From positions 1-37,874 of the forward strand of contig CAMWLV010000021.1 of assembly GCA_947175175.1 (NCBI GenBank): a stretch of 37,874 bases of DNA. Direction: 5' to 3'. Numbering within the stretch: position 1 is the stretch's first letter; every line of letters starts with the position of its first letter. Positions 1-7,395 of the stretch are shown here, one piece after another. The stretch comes from an uncultured Lachnospiraceae bacterium (lineage in GTDB: Bacteria; Bacillota; Clostridia; Lachnospirales; Lachnospiraceae). The notes beneath the pieces were generated by a model. The model saw nothing but the letters and a program-made list of their open reading frames with translations. It searched no databases and was not told where the DNA came from. The position numbers and the translations under genes were made by a program.

Positions 1-229
1 CACTGAAAATTTGCATAATGTCATCGTATTCCAAATGTTGATTGGTTCAAACTAAATTCTTTTGTGCAATCCTCAGATTTGCTCATTTATAGTATTTATA
101 TAAAAATCTAGAAGTATTTGATTATCTTTCAAATTACCAACAACCAATATAACATAATAAGTTAACATAAATTATAACATATATTGCACTCCGTTTTAAA
201 CATACAATATGCTTAGATGGAGGTGTAAT
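1..229. other. AT-rich region without a recognisable gene
   Basis: This is the upstream flank of the first gene. It is very AT-rich and contains several TATAA-like words, but I could not pair any of them with a convincing -35 element. No open reading frame with a ribosome binding site is visible on either strand. Confidence 0.5.
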
Positions 230-433
230 ATGCAGAATGAAAACTTAGTGAAAAAACCTAAGAAAGCGAAAGGAGAAGATGGATACAAGGTCTTTTCAAT
301 CAGAGTCAAAGAAGAAGTTGTTGCAAAGATAGAAGACATCTCTGCCAGAACAGGACATAGCAGGAATGAATTGATCGGAACTTTTTTAGAATATGCTCTG
401 GATAAGTGTGTGGTTGAAGAGGAGAAAGACTGA
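230..433 (+). CDS. Small ribbon-helix-helix (CopG/Arc-like) DNA-binding protein
   Basis: A 67-residue basic protein. Residues ~20-60 fit a ribbon-helix-helix fold: a short beta strand (YKVFSIRVKEE), a helix (VVAKIEDISARTG), a turn and a second helix (SRNELIGTFLEYAL). Proteins of this size and fold normally dimerise and bind operator DNA through the beta strand; the specific target is unknown. The start at 230 is chosen because GGAGGTG lies just upstream; an in-frame start 21 bases earlier would put that site inside the gene. The N-terminal ~18 residues are lysine-rich (VKKPKKAKGE) and probably flexible. It stands alone, about 150 bp before a set of unknown genes on the same strand. It could be an orphan antitoxin-type regulator, but no toxin partner is next to it. 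Confidence 0.7.
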   Translation: MQNENLVKKPKKAKGEDGYKVFSIRVKEEVVAKIEDISARTGHSRNELIGTFLEYALDKCVVEEEKD

Positions 434-480
434 TGGGGGAATGACAGATTGACTTTTCGCGGCAAAATTCCCCCAACAGG

Positions 481-507
481 TTGATTTTTTCCAATACAGA
501 CCGATAT
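481..507 (+). promoter_or_regulatory. Possible SigD (flagellar sigma) promoter
   Basis: ACCGATAT at 500-507 differs by one base from the B. subtilis SigD -10 consensus GCCGATAT. The expected -35 position 15 bases upstream is TTGA, a poor match to TAAA. It lies 80 bp before the gene at 587 and resembles two better sites at 4570 and 25348, which is the main reason to list it. Confidence 0.35.
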
Positions 508-586
508 AACATATAGAGAATCATATTGTTGTGTGATTATGGAAACTTGTAATTTCAATGATACGAGAAAGTGATAGGGGTTTAGT

Positions 587-1162
587 ATGAATATTTCAAT
601 GGCGAACAGCCCGCTTTCAGTCCTGACACAGCACTGCGGGAAAGGGTTGAAAAGCACAGAGGAAAAAATCGAGAGATTCCAGAAGACGCAGTCGCAGATT
701 GACTTTTTTGAAGGAAAGAAGGCAGAACTCAAAAATAAACATTGTACGACGATGGAAGAGATTGAGGAAAAGCTGGAACTCTTTAACAATTATAATGATC
801 AGATTGATGCGGTGAAGAAGCAGTTCAATCAGGAGCAGGTAATGCACTGTATGGACGAGGCGAAGGAGCTCGGCGAGAAGATTGCCGAGGCAGCTGAGAA
901 GCTTGAGCCCAAGACAGCCGAAGAGCGGCGCAAGGAGCTTGTCGAGGAGGCACTCGGTATTGAGGATGAGGGTGGTATTCTTGACGAACTGCTTGAGGAT
1001 ATGCCAGAGGAGGCACTTCAGGAGACGCTTGACGAGATGCTCACAGACGGCATGGTGGTCAAGGAGGAGCTTGACGAGGAACTGCCAGAAATCGTGGAGC
1101 AGGAGAAGTTGACTCAGATGTATCTCGAGCGTCAATACACTCCCATTGACATTAAGGCATAA
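587..1162 (+). CDS. Acidic coiled-coil protein of unknown function
   Basis: A 191-residue protein that I do not recognise. From residue ~20 onward it is almost entirely predicted helix with heptad-like spacing (KSTEEKIERFQKTQSQID, then KLELFNNYNDQIDAVKKQF), and residues ~105-170 are very rich in Glu and Asp. There is no signal peptide or membrane segment, so a cytoplasmic location is likely. The start is supported by AGGGG nine bases upstream. It is followed after 14 bp by the gene at 1177 and then by the gene at 1702, suggesting an operon. A SigD-like -10 box at 500-507 hints at expression with motility genes, but this is inference. It could be a structural or chaperone-like helper, and nothing in the sequence suggests an enzyme. 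Confidence 0.75.
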   Translation: MNISMANSPLSVLTQHCGKGLKSTEEKIERFQKTQSQIDFFEGKKAELKNKHCTTMEEIEEKLELFNNYNDQIDAVKKQFNQEQVMHCMDEAKELGEKIAEAAEKLEPKTAEERRKELVEEALGIEDEGGILDELLEDMPEEALQETLDEMLTDGMVVKEELDEELPEIVEQEKLTQMYLERQYTPIDIKA

Positions 1163-1176
1163 GGCGAGTTGATTGC

Positions 1177-1638
1177 ATGCTAAAAGAAGATCATAAGGAC
1201 TCGGATGTCAGATACAAAAATCCATCTGAATATGAGAAGTATGTCAGGAAACACTTTGAGTGTATGAAGGCGGACGGATATCAGGTAAAGATCAGCGAGC
1301 GGCTGTACTACAGGGCGACGAAGGATAAAAAAATCGAGCAGTGGCTTGAAAAGAATCTAACTATGCTGCCGTATTGTATGAAAAGTCTGAGTGATATCAT
1401 CAATGTCACGGGAGGGCATATCGTAAGCTGCATCTGTCGTATGAATAACTATAACAATATCAGCACCGAAATCCGCGCTGCAGACCAGTTCAGTGAGCGG
1501 GGAGCATTATGCAGTAAAATGGCAAACCAATCCATTATAAGAACAACAAATGTCAGCGAGATTGAGGAGCAGATAAAATATAACAGTATATTCTGGACGC
1601 CCGAGGCGGAGAGCGCAGGCTTTAAGGCGAAGGCGTAA
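1177..1638 (+). CDS. Hypothetical protein
   Basis: A 153-residue soluble protein with no family I recognise. It has a charged N-terminal third (KNPSEYEKYVRKHFECMKAD) that looks helical, a central segment with several Cys residues, and a short basic C-terminus. No membrane segment or signal peptide is apparent. The start follows the upstream stop codon by 14 bp, with only a weak Shine-Dalgarno (AAGGCGAG), so translation may be coupled to the preceding gene. The arrangement with the genes at 587 and 1702 suggests co-transcription. Function cannot be predicted. Confidence 0.65.
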   Translation: MLKEDHKDSDVRYKNPSEYEKYVRKHFECMKADGYQVKISERLYYRATKDKKIEQWLEKNLTMLPYCMKSLSDIINVTGGHIVSCICRMNNYNNISTEIRAADQFSERGALCSKMANQSIIRTTNVSEIEEQIKYNSIFWTPEAESAGFKAKA

Positions 1639-1701
1639 AGGTACGGGCTGAAACGGATTTTAGCCACAGAATATCATACAAAAATCAAGGAGGGATCAAT
1701 T

Positions 1702-2538
1702 ATGAGTACCATTTCTGCGGGTACACCCGCTGTTGCAGAGAGCGTTTCTGCTTACTACAACACATCAAAAACAAACAAAAAAACAAACGAGAAAACGGAA
1801 GACATCGCGATCACTAAGTCGGATGGCTCCACGGAAACCGCCAAAAAGACAAAGGTCAATGGCAGGACGATTGGCAGCCCAGAGCTGACGGAAGAGGCAG
1901 CAAAGTATTACGAGCAGTTGAAAAAGAAATACGGCAATCTGGATTTTATTCTCGTAAGCAAAGACCAGAAGGAATATGCCAAGGCTAATGCCTCAAAATA
2001 TTCCAATCCAAACAAGATGGTAGTCTTGATTGACGAGGAGAAGATTGAGCGCATGGCGGTGGACGAAGACTACCGCAAGCAGTATGAGAATGCAATCTCA
2101 CAGGGCGCGAGCGGACTGAACCAGTTAAAGACCAAACTTGCCAACATGGGGCTGAATGTAAAGAGCTGCGGCATGAATGTGTATGACAATGGCGCGACAT
2201 CGTTCTTTGCGACGATGGATCAGTCGTTCAAGGCACAGAACAAGACTGCACAGGAGAGACTGGCAAAGAAGAAGGCAGCGAAAAAGGCAGATGAGAAGAA
2301 AGCTGCAAAGAAGGCGGAACAGAAGAAACAGCAGGAGAAGCTGGAGGAAGACCGCGCGGAACGCAGGGAGATCCGGGAGGAATTCTACGAAAACGATGGT
2401 GATGATGAAGTGACATTCACCGCTGATTCCATTGAAGACCTGATCAGCCAGATTGAGAATGCGGATTATCTCATTAGAAGGGACATTCGGTCAAACTACG
2501 AGAGACAGGTTGGACAGAAGTTTGATTCTGCCATTTGA
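1702..2538 (+). CDS. DUF6033-like protein with lysine/alanine-rich coiled coil
   Basis: A 278-residue protein. The N-terminus (MSTISAGTPAVAESVSAYYN) is small-residue rich. Residues ~60-170 look globular (SPELTEEAAKYYEQLKKKYG, then FILVSKDQKEYAKANA), residues ~185-225 are a highly charged Lys/Ala/Glu helix, and an acidic tail (YENDGDDEV) leads to a short terminal helix. The pattern matches the DUF6033 family that I recall from Lachnospiraceae, but I cannot confirm this without a profile search. The Shine-Dalgarno AAGGAGGG sits nine bases before the ATG. It closes the 587-2538 gene group and is followed by the hairpin-rich non-coding stretch. No catalytic motif is visible. Confidence 0.7.
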   Translation: MSTISAGTPAVAESVSAYYNTSKTNKKTNEKTEDIAITKSDGSTETAKKTKVNGRTIGSPELTEEAAKYYEQLKKKYGNLDFILVSKDQKEYAKANASKYSNPNKMVVLIDEEKIERMAVDEDYRKQYENAISQGASGLNQLKTKLANMGLNVKSCGMNVYDNGATSFFATMDQSFKAQNKTAQERLAKKKAAKKADEKKAAKKAEQKKQQEKLEEDRAERREIREEFYENDGDDEVTFTADSIEDLISQIENADYLIRRDIRSNYERQVGQKFDSAI

Positions 2539-2565
2539 CAGAAACAGATTATTGTTACAGTTTAG

Positions 2566-2733
2566 CCTAGTACTCCATCCAGACAGAAATTGGAGTTGTG
2601 GGCTGTATGGTTCGTGCCAGTGCTAGGCAAAATTTCGACGGCGATGCGGTGGCATCGTCTAGAAATTTTAACGACGCAATGGTACGAAACAGGCGGTTCA
2701 CAATTCTAATTTCTGACCGGATAGAGTACTAGG
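2566..2733. repeat. 168-bp long imperfect inverted repeat (MITE-like hairpin)
   Basis: The outer ends CCTAGTACTC and GAGTACTAGG are exact reverse complements. Moving inward, ATCCAGACAGAAATT pairs with AATTTCTGACCGGAT with few mismatches, GGAGTTGTG with CACAATTCT (G-T wobbles), then GGTTCGTGCC with GGTACGAAAC, AAAATTTC with GAAATTTT, and finally CGATGC with GCATCG around a GGTG loop. The whole element can therefore fold into one long hairpin. No reading frame fits. It could be a miniature inverted-repeat transposable element or a structured RNA at the 3' end of the 587-2538 unit. Confidence 0.75.
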
Positions 2734-2757
2734 ACTTTGCACCGCGGTGCAAAGTCC
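2732..2757. repeat. 26-bp perfect palindrome
   Basis: The half-site GGACTTTGCACCG is followed directly by its exact reverse complement. It shares its first two bases with the end of the 168-bp inverted repeat. It has no T-tract on either strand that would make it a classical terminator. It could be a protein-binding site, an insertion target or part of a larger folded RNA. Confidence 0.85.
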
Positions 2758-2781
2758 GTAAGAAAGCGTAGTGGTTGGGAT

Positions 2782-2872
2782 GCATCAAGCCACGGTACGT
2801 GGCTTTGACACCACGAAGTGGTTTTGCATGGCTTAATGCTTGTAACAGGAAGCCGAAGGCAGAACTGTTACA
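2782..2872. repeat. Cluster of hairpins (cloverleaf-like) before the flotillin gene
   Basis: Several inverted repeats follow one another: AAGCCACG-GTA-CGTGGCTT (2787-2805), ACCAC-GAA-GTGGT (2810-2822), an enclosing pair GCATCAAGCCA (2782-2792) with TGGCTTAATGC (2829-2839), and TGTAACAG (2841-2848) with CTGTTACA (2865-2872), the last enclosing GCC-GAA-GGC. It is not a tRNA: there is no acceptor/T-loop consensus and the arm lengths are wrong. Together with the elements at 2566 and 2732 it fills most of the 460-bp gap between genes. Confidence 0.7.
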
Positions 2873-2900
2873 GATAATTTGCAGGATATAGCAATAAAAA

Positions 2901-2929
2901 GTGACAGGAATTTCAAAACATGCTATAAT
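2901..2929 (+). promoter_or_regulatory. Sigma-A type promoter of the flotillin gene
   Basis: GTGACA at 2901-2906 (5 of 6 to TTGACA), a 17-base spacer, and a perfect TATAAT at 2924-2929 preceded by TG (extended -10). It lies 70 bp before the flotillin start. Confidence 0.75.
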
Positions 2930-2998
2930 GTATGTAATGATTTGGGGCAATGCTCTGAATGGTTACATACATTTTTTTATGCGAAGGAGGAGAACGAG

Positions 2999-4531
2999 AT
3001 GACAGGAGCAATAATTGCAGCAGTGGTGGTCGTATTACTGGTCATATTGTTATGTTTGGGATATGTAAAGGCGCCGCCCGATATGGCGTTTATTATCTCA
3101 GGTATCAAGAAAAAGTCGAAGGTTGTGATCGGAAAGGCAAGCATACGGATTCCGTTTTTTGAGAGACTTGACAAGTTAAACCTCAGGCTGATTCCCATTG
3201 ATGTCAAGACAAGCAACGCAGTTCCCACAGCTGATTATATCAATATCAACGTAGATGCCACGGTCAATGTCAAGATCAGCAACCAGCCGGACAAACTGAG
3301 GCTTGCGGCGGAAAATTTTCTGAACAAAAATACAGAATACATAGCAGGCGTGGCAAGGGAGGTTCTCGAGGGCAATGTGCGTGAGATCGTGGGACGCATG
3401 CGTCTCGAAGAAATGGTATCAGACCGCCAGAAATTTGCGGAGCTGGTCAAGGAAAATGCGGAACCAGACTTGGCAGCCATGGGACTGGATATCATCAGTT
3501 TCAATGTACAGAATTTTGTTGACGGCAATGATGTCATTGAGAACCTCGGTATTGACAATATCGTAAAGATCAAGAAGGCGGCAGCGATCGCGAGGGCGGA
3601 GAGTGAGCGCGACATCAAGGTGGCGCAGGCAGCGGCGGACAAGGAGTCGAATGATGCTGCGGTGGCAGCGCAGACTGAGATTGCAAAGAAGCAGAACGAA
3701 CTTGCCATCAAGAAGTCTGAACTCCAGATGGAGGCGGATACCAAGAAGGCAATGGCGGACGCAGCATATGCGATTCAGAAGGAAGAGCAGCGTAAAACCA
3801 TTGAGATTACGACTGCAAATGCGGATATTGCAAAGCAGGAGCGCGAGATTGAGTTAAAGCAGAAGCAGGTTGCAGTCAGGGAGCGCGCACTTGAGGCAGA
3901 GGTGAAGAAACAGGCAGAGGCAGAGAAGTATGCGGCACAGCAGAAAGCAGACGCCGCGTTGTATCAGCGCCAGAAAGAAGCCGAGGCGCAGCAGTTTGAG
4001 GCACAGAGAGAAGCGGAAGCGCGAAAGGCACAGGCAGAGGCAGACCGCTATTCCAAGGAGCAGGAGGCTCAGGGTATCAGGGCATACGGTGAGGCAGAGG
4101 CCGCAGCAGTGCGGGCAAAAGGTGTCGCAGAGGCAGAGGCGATACAGGCGAGAGGGCTTGCGGAGGCGGAAGCCATGGAGAAGAAGGCGGAGGCTTACGC
4201 GAAGTACAACAAGGCGGCAGTAGCTGAGATGATGATCAAGGTGCTTCCGGACATTGCAGGGAAGATTGCAGAGCCATTGTCACAGATTGACAAGATCACG
4301 ATTATCGGCGGAGATAGCGGCTCTAACGGCGTTGACCAGGTGGCAGGGAATGTTCCGGCAGTGATGGCAAAGCTGTTTGAGTCCATGAAGGAGACGACAG
4401 GAATCGACCTTGCGAACATCATCAATGCGGAGTCTTATGATGCCAAAGTTAACAGAAACATTACTGTAAATGGGCTAGAGGGTGTGAATCTGGCAGTAAA
4501 TCAGAAACCAGCAGATGCAGAGATGGAATAA
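2999..4531 (+). CDS. Flotillin-like SPFH/PHB-domain membrane protein
   Basis: A 510-residue protein, the usual flotillin length. Residues ~4-24 form one hydrophobic membrane segment (IIAAVVVVLLVILLCLGYV). Residues ~25-200 are an SPFH/PHB domain, with the typical run KAPPDMAFIISG near its start and FNVQNFVDGN near its end. Residues ~200-430 are a long Ala/Glu/Gln/Lys coiled coil with EAEA-type repeats, and the C-terminal ~80 residues resemble the flotillin oligomerisation tail. Bacterial flotillins (FloT/YuaG) scaffold membrane microdomains and influence signalling and secretion. The start is set by AAGGAGG 8 bp upstream and leaves out a 40-residue upstream extension. The NfeD partner often found beside flotillin genes is not adjacent. 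A strong extended -10 promoter precedes it. Confidence 0.9.
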   Translation: MTGAIIAAVVVVLLVILLCLGYVKAPPDMAFIISGIKKKSKVVIGKASIRIPFFERLDKLNLRLIPIDVKTSNAVPTADYININVDATVNVKISNQPDKLRLAAENFLNKNTEYIAGVAREVLEGNVREIVGRMRLEEMVSDRQKFAELVKENAEPDLAAMGLDIISFNVQNFVDGNDVIENLGIDNIVKIKKAAAIARAESERDIKVAQAAADKESNDAAVAAQTEIAKKQNELAIKKSELQMEADTKKAMADAAYAIQKEEQRKTIEITTANADIAKQEREIELKQKQVAVRERALEAEVKKQAEAEKYAAQQKADAALYQRQKEAEAQQFEAQREAEARKAQAEADRYSKEQEAQGIRAYGEAEAAAVRAKGVAEAEAIQARGLAEAEAMEKKAEAYAKYNKAAVAEMMIKVLPDIAGKIAEPLSQIDKITIIGGDSGSNGVDQVAGNVPAVMAKLFESMKETTGIDLANIINAESYDAKVNRNITVNGLEGVNLAVNQKPADAEME

Positions 4532-4569
4532 TGGGAACGGAATTTTCAGAAAATTTTCCGGCACTATGT

Positions 4570-4596
4570 TAACATTTCAGACAGAAAAGCCGATAT
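4570..4596 (+). promoter_or_regulatory. SigD (flagellar sigma) promoter of the FliD-like gene
   Basis: TAAC at 4570-4573, a 15-base spacer and GCCGATAT at 4589-4596. The -10 is a perfect match to the B. subtilis SigD consensus and the -35 matches TAAA at 3 of 4. It lies 77 bp before the gene at 4674, and the product's similarity to a flagellar cap protein fits this regulation. Confidence 0.6.
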
Positions 4597-4673
4597 ATAT
4601 TACGTAAACAAGGATGGAACCTGACCTTACAAAAAAGCATAGAAATGCGGATAGGAAAGGATAGGAATATAGT

Positions 4674-5441
4674 ATGAATATCAATAGTTCAAGAAATGCG
4701 CTTTTACGTTCAAGAAATTTACGCAGTGCCAGAAGAAGCCGCGCGGGAAAGATCATCAGCAGCCGGACTTCAGGGACAAGCAGCAGGTCAAGATCTAGTT
4801 CAACGAAAAAAACTACTTCGGCATCGGCTTCCTTAACACAGACGAGACAGCTTGCAAAATACGAGCAAGTAGAGAAGTCGGCAAATAGTATACAGGCTAA
4901 TGTAAAGAACATGCTAAAACTTGGCAAGTCGACTTACACAGAGGATGAAACAGGCAAGAAGGCGCAGGAGAACGATAAGAATAACCTGATCAAGTATATC
5001 AAAAATTTTGTTTCAGATTATAATGATGTCTACAATGACTTGGGAGATCTTGGCGGGGCAGCAAATACAGCGTTCAAGAAGAATCTTGACAGTATCTTGT
5101 CAACGAACAAAACAGCCTTAAAAGAGATTGGTATTGCGATTTCAAATTCCGGTGAGCTTACAATCGATGAAAAGACGCTGGAGAACGCTGATTTTGACAA
5201 AGTGAAGGCGTTGTTTGCTAAGGAAGGCGGTTTTGCGGACAAAGTCAGTACAAAGATGGAAAGTATAGAGAGTGCTGCAGTAAACAGCCTTACAACCTTG
5301 AGCAAGCTCTATGGTGCGACTTCCACTTATAATAAATATGGAACAAGCAATTCCTATTTTAATGGATATAACAATTACAGCAGTGGTTACTCGTATTATA
5401 ATTATGGCAATTATGGAAGTAACAGCGGTTGGTATTTCTGA
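4674..5441 (+). CDS. FliD C-terminus-like protein with Tyr/Asn/Gly-rich tail
   Basis: A 255-residue protein. The N-terminal ~55 residues are Arg/Ser-rich and of low complexity. Residues ~55-215 look helical and resemble the C-terminal part of flagellar cap protein FliD, especially the stretch GELTIDEKTLENADFDKV followed by FAKEGGFADKV. The FliD N-terminal domain is missing and the protein is far shorter than FliD (usually 450 residues or more). The last ~45 residues are a low-complexity tail of Tyr, Asn, Ser and Gly. The start follows AGGAAAGGATAGG. A good SigD-like promoter precedes it, supporting a motility-related or surface role. No signal peptide is seen; if exported, it would need a flagellar-type route. 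Function is not established. Confidence 0.75.
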   Translation: MNINSSRNALLRSRNLRSARRSRAGKIISSRTSGTSSRSRSSSTKKTTSASASLTQTRQLAKYEQVEKSANSIQANVKNMLKLGKSTYTEDETGKKAQENDKNNLIKYIKNFVSDYNDVYNDLGDLGGAANTAFKKNLDSILSTNKTALKEIGIAISNSGELTIDEKTLENADFDKVKALFAKEGGFADKVSTKMESIESAAVNSLTTLSKLYGATSTYNKYGTSNSYFNGYNNYSSGYSYYNYGNYGSNSGWYF

Positions 5442-5484
5442 TCTAATGAAGCTCCTAAATAATCCTAAAAATAATTCCTAAACG

Positions 5485-5523
5485 AAAGAGGCAGTTGTGA
5501 TATAGATACAACTGCTTCTTTTG
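5485..5523. terminator. Bidirectional intrinsic terminator
   Basis: The arms AAAGAGGCAGTTGT (5485-5498) and ACAACTGCTTCTTT are nearly exact complements around a ~9-base loop, with A-rich and T-rich flanks. It sits between the plus-strand FliD-like gene and the minus-strand cyclase gene and can serve both. Confidence 0.8.
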
Positions 5524-5525
5524 CG

Positions 5526-7151
5526 TTAACGCTCAAATTTTAAACGCTCTTTTTTCTCTTTTTTGTTTGCGTACATGATTTTATCAGCCCTGTTGTATGT
5601 ATCCTCGAGATTTTTGTCCATATCAGGTGTGTATACGGCGCAGCCATAGGCAATCTGCATCTTAATTTTGGAATCTTTGTTTTCCCGGTTTGAAGCATCG
5701 ACGCTTGATTCGAGCATAGCCATATAATGTGTCATGTCGATGGTAGATGCTTTTTCAATCAATGCCACAAACTCATCACCACCAACACGGTAACACTTTC
5801 CGATTCCGTTGAAAATCTCATGGATAATTGTACCGCAGCTCTTGATGTACAGGTCTCCAGCGCTGTGACCGAAGGTGTCATTTACATATTTCAGGTTGTT
5901 GAGGTCAAAGTCAATGACTGCAATATCTGTTGGATTCTCGGATAATTTGGCAAAGTCTACATTAAAGCAGGTACGGTTATTCATGCCTGTCATCTGGTCT
6001 GTATAGGCAAGTGTCTGATAAGCATTTGCTTCCTGTCCCATTTTCATGAGAGAGGTGGTTTCTCTCGCAGAGGAGATGCCAAGCGCAATGATATAGGTAA
6101 GGAAGCCTAGACGTCCAAAAGTGTTTCCGTCCCATGTACCAGTGTAAAATCCAAACATATCCAGCATGAGCGTCACAACACATATAATAATGCATGCTAT
6201 GTGTATTTTTACCGTGCGGGAGTGAACCCCGTTCTTGACGAGGAGATAAGACTGTATTGTGATGACCACGGCAAGAATGACCATCATGGTATGGGTAGTC
6301 CAAATCGATTCCCTCAGATCCGCAATGCCAGTAACTGCAAGCAGCAGACAGACAGCAATCTGTATCAGATCTACATGACAGAACCAGTTCCAGATTTTGC
6401 TCTCGTCCTCGTAAAAGGTCTGGACAAACATGGCAAACGGAAAGGAGAGCAGCATCAATGACAGAAAAGACAGGTATGAAGTTACCAGATTGTTTTTCAG
6501 CAGTAATGTGGTCAGGCTGCACTCATTGATGGACCATATGGACAAAAATATAGAAAATATCCCCAGTTTTAACAGCTTCCCACTTGTATTGATGTTGCGC
6601 GAGATAAACAAATGGTAAAATGATAATACAATACCAAGTACAAGCATGATGATGCAAAGCGCAAAGGGAAGAATATCCTTCGTTATAATATGAGCGGGGA
6701 GAGAAAAATCATTTCCCATGTAAATTGTTGGTACATTCTTCAGATAGGACTGGTATGGACTGGTAATGACAATTTCTATATCGTTGGTGTTGTAAGGCAG
6801 ATTGATAAAGTTCCAACAGTAACCAGGGGAATCAGATAGCGGATTGTTGTTGACGACAGGATACTCGTAAATAAGCCGGCTGCCTACATAAACTTTGATA
6901 TTCTGGTGAATCGAATAAAAGGCTATTACGTTGCCAATGGAATTGTCTACAGTAATCGTGCCTGACAGGATCGTCTTTTTCATGTTGAATACCGTCCTGT
7001 AGTCTGTCCATTGTGAAACAGCATAGGCAGACTGCTGTTGACGGGTATCGGTCGCCCTGTCATAAAAAAGGATAACAATCAAAAATATGAGAATGGCAAT
7101 ACAAGCCAGAATATATAGTATATTATTTTTTTTCTTGCTGCTTTTATTCAT
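5526..7151 (-). CDS. Membrane diguanylate cyclase (7TM sensor + GGDEF)
   Basis: A 541-residue protein that would make cyclic di-GMP from two GTP. It has a membrane anchor at ~10-30, an extracytoplasmic region at ~30-160, about seven hydrophobic segments from ~160 to ~370 (7TMR-DISM-like), and a GGDEF domain over the last ~170 residues. The signature is intact (RVGGDEF, GGDEF at 457-461), as are the upstream substrate-site residues (DFDLNNLKYVNDTFGH). The product-inhibition site RxxD expected five residues before GGDEF is absent (NGIG), so feedback inhibition by c-di-GMP is probably lacking. The start follows CAGGAG. It is transcribed alone and faces the FliD-like gene; c-di-GMP usually controls the switch between motility and attachment, which suits the neighbourhood. 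Confidence 0.92.
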   Translation of the reverse strand: MNKSSKKKNNILYILACIAILIFLIVILFYDRATDTRQQQSAYAVSQWTDYRTVFNMKKTILSGTITVDNSIGNVIAFYSIHQNIKVYVGSRLIYEYPVVNNNPLSDSPGYCWNFINLPYNTNDIEIVITSPYQSYLKNVPTIYMGNDFSLPAHIITKDILPFALCIIMLVLGIVLSFYHLFISRNINTSGKLLKLGIFSIFLSIWSINECSLTTLLLKNNLVTSYLSFLSLMLLSFPFAMFVQTFYEDESKIWNWFCHVDLIQIAVCLLLAVTGIADLRESIWTTHTMMVILAVVITIQSYLLVKNGVHSRTVKIHIACIIICVVTLMLDMFGFYTGTWDGNTFGRLGFLTYIIALGISSARETTSLMKMGQEANAYQTLAYTDQMTGMNNRTCFNVDFAKLSENPTDIAVIDFDLNNLKYVNDTFGHSAGDLYIKSCGTIIHEIFNGIGKCYRVGGDEFVALIEKASTIDMTHYMAMLESSVDASNRENKDSKIKMQIAYGCAVYTPDMDKNLEDTYNRADKIMYANKKEKKERLKFER

Positions 7152-7184
7152 TTGTAGCTGTTCTCCTGCTCATAAGATATTTTT

Positions 7185-7213
7185 ATTATAGCATATCCAT
7201 AAATATATTCCAT
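7185..7213 (-). promoter_or_regulatory. Possible promoter of the diguanylate cyclase gene
   Basis: On the minus strand a perfect TATAAT (7190-7185) is preceded by TGC (extended -10). The -35 position 17 bases upstream is ATGGAA, a weak match. It lies about 35 bp before the start codon. Confidence 0.4.
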
Positions 7214-7395
7214 TTAATTTTTACAAAAATAGAACATTGAACAAAAAACAACAAAAAAATATGGCAAAATGTACATACAGCTTGTTTTGGTATACAATTT
7301 GACATCTCGTAAAAACGCATGACTGGAAAACTGCTTGCATTAGGAAAATAAATAGGTGATAATGAAAAAGATAACGCATACTTGGAGGAAATTAC

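Noticed and set aside
2782-2872. Cloverleaf-like set of hairpins that could suggest a tRNA
   Set aside because: Arm lengths, the missing T-loop and anticodon-loop consensus, and competing stems do not fit a tRNA.
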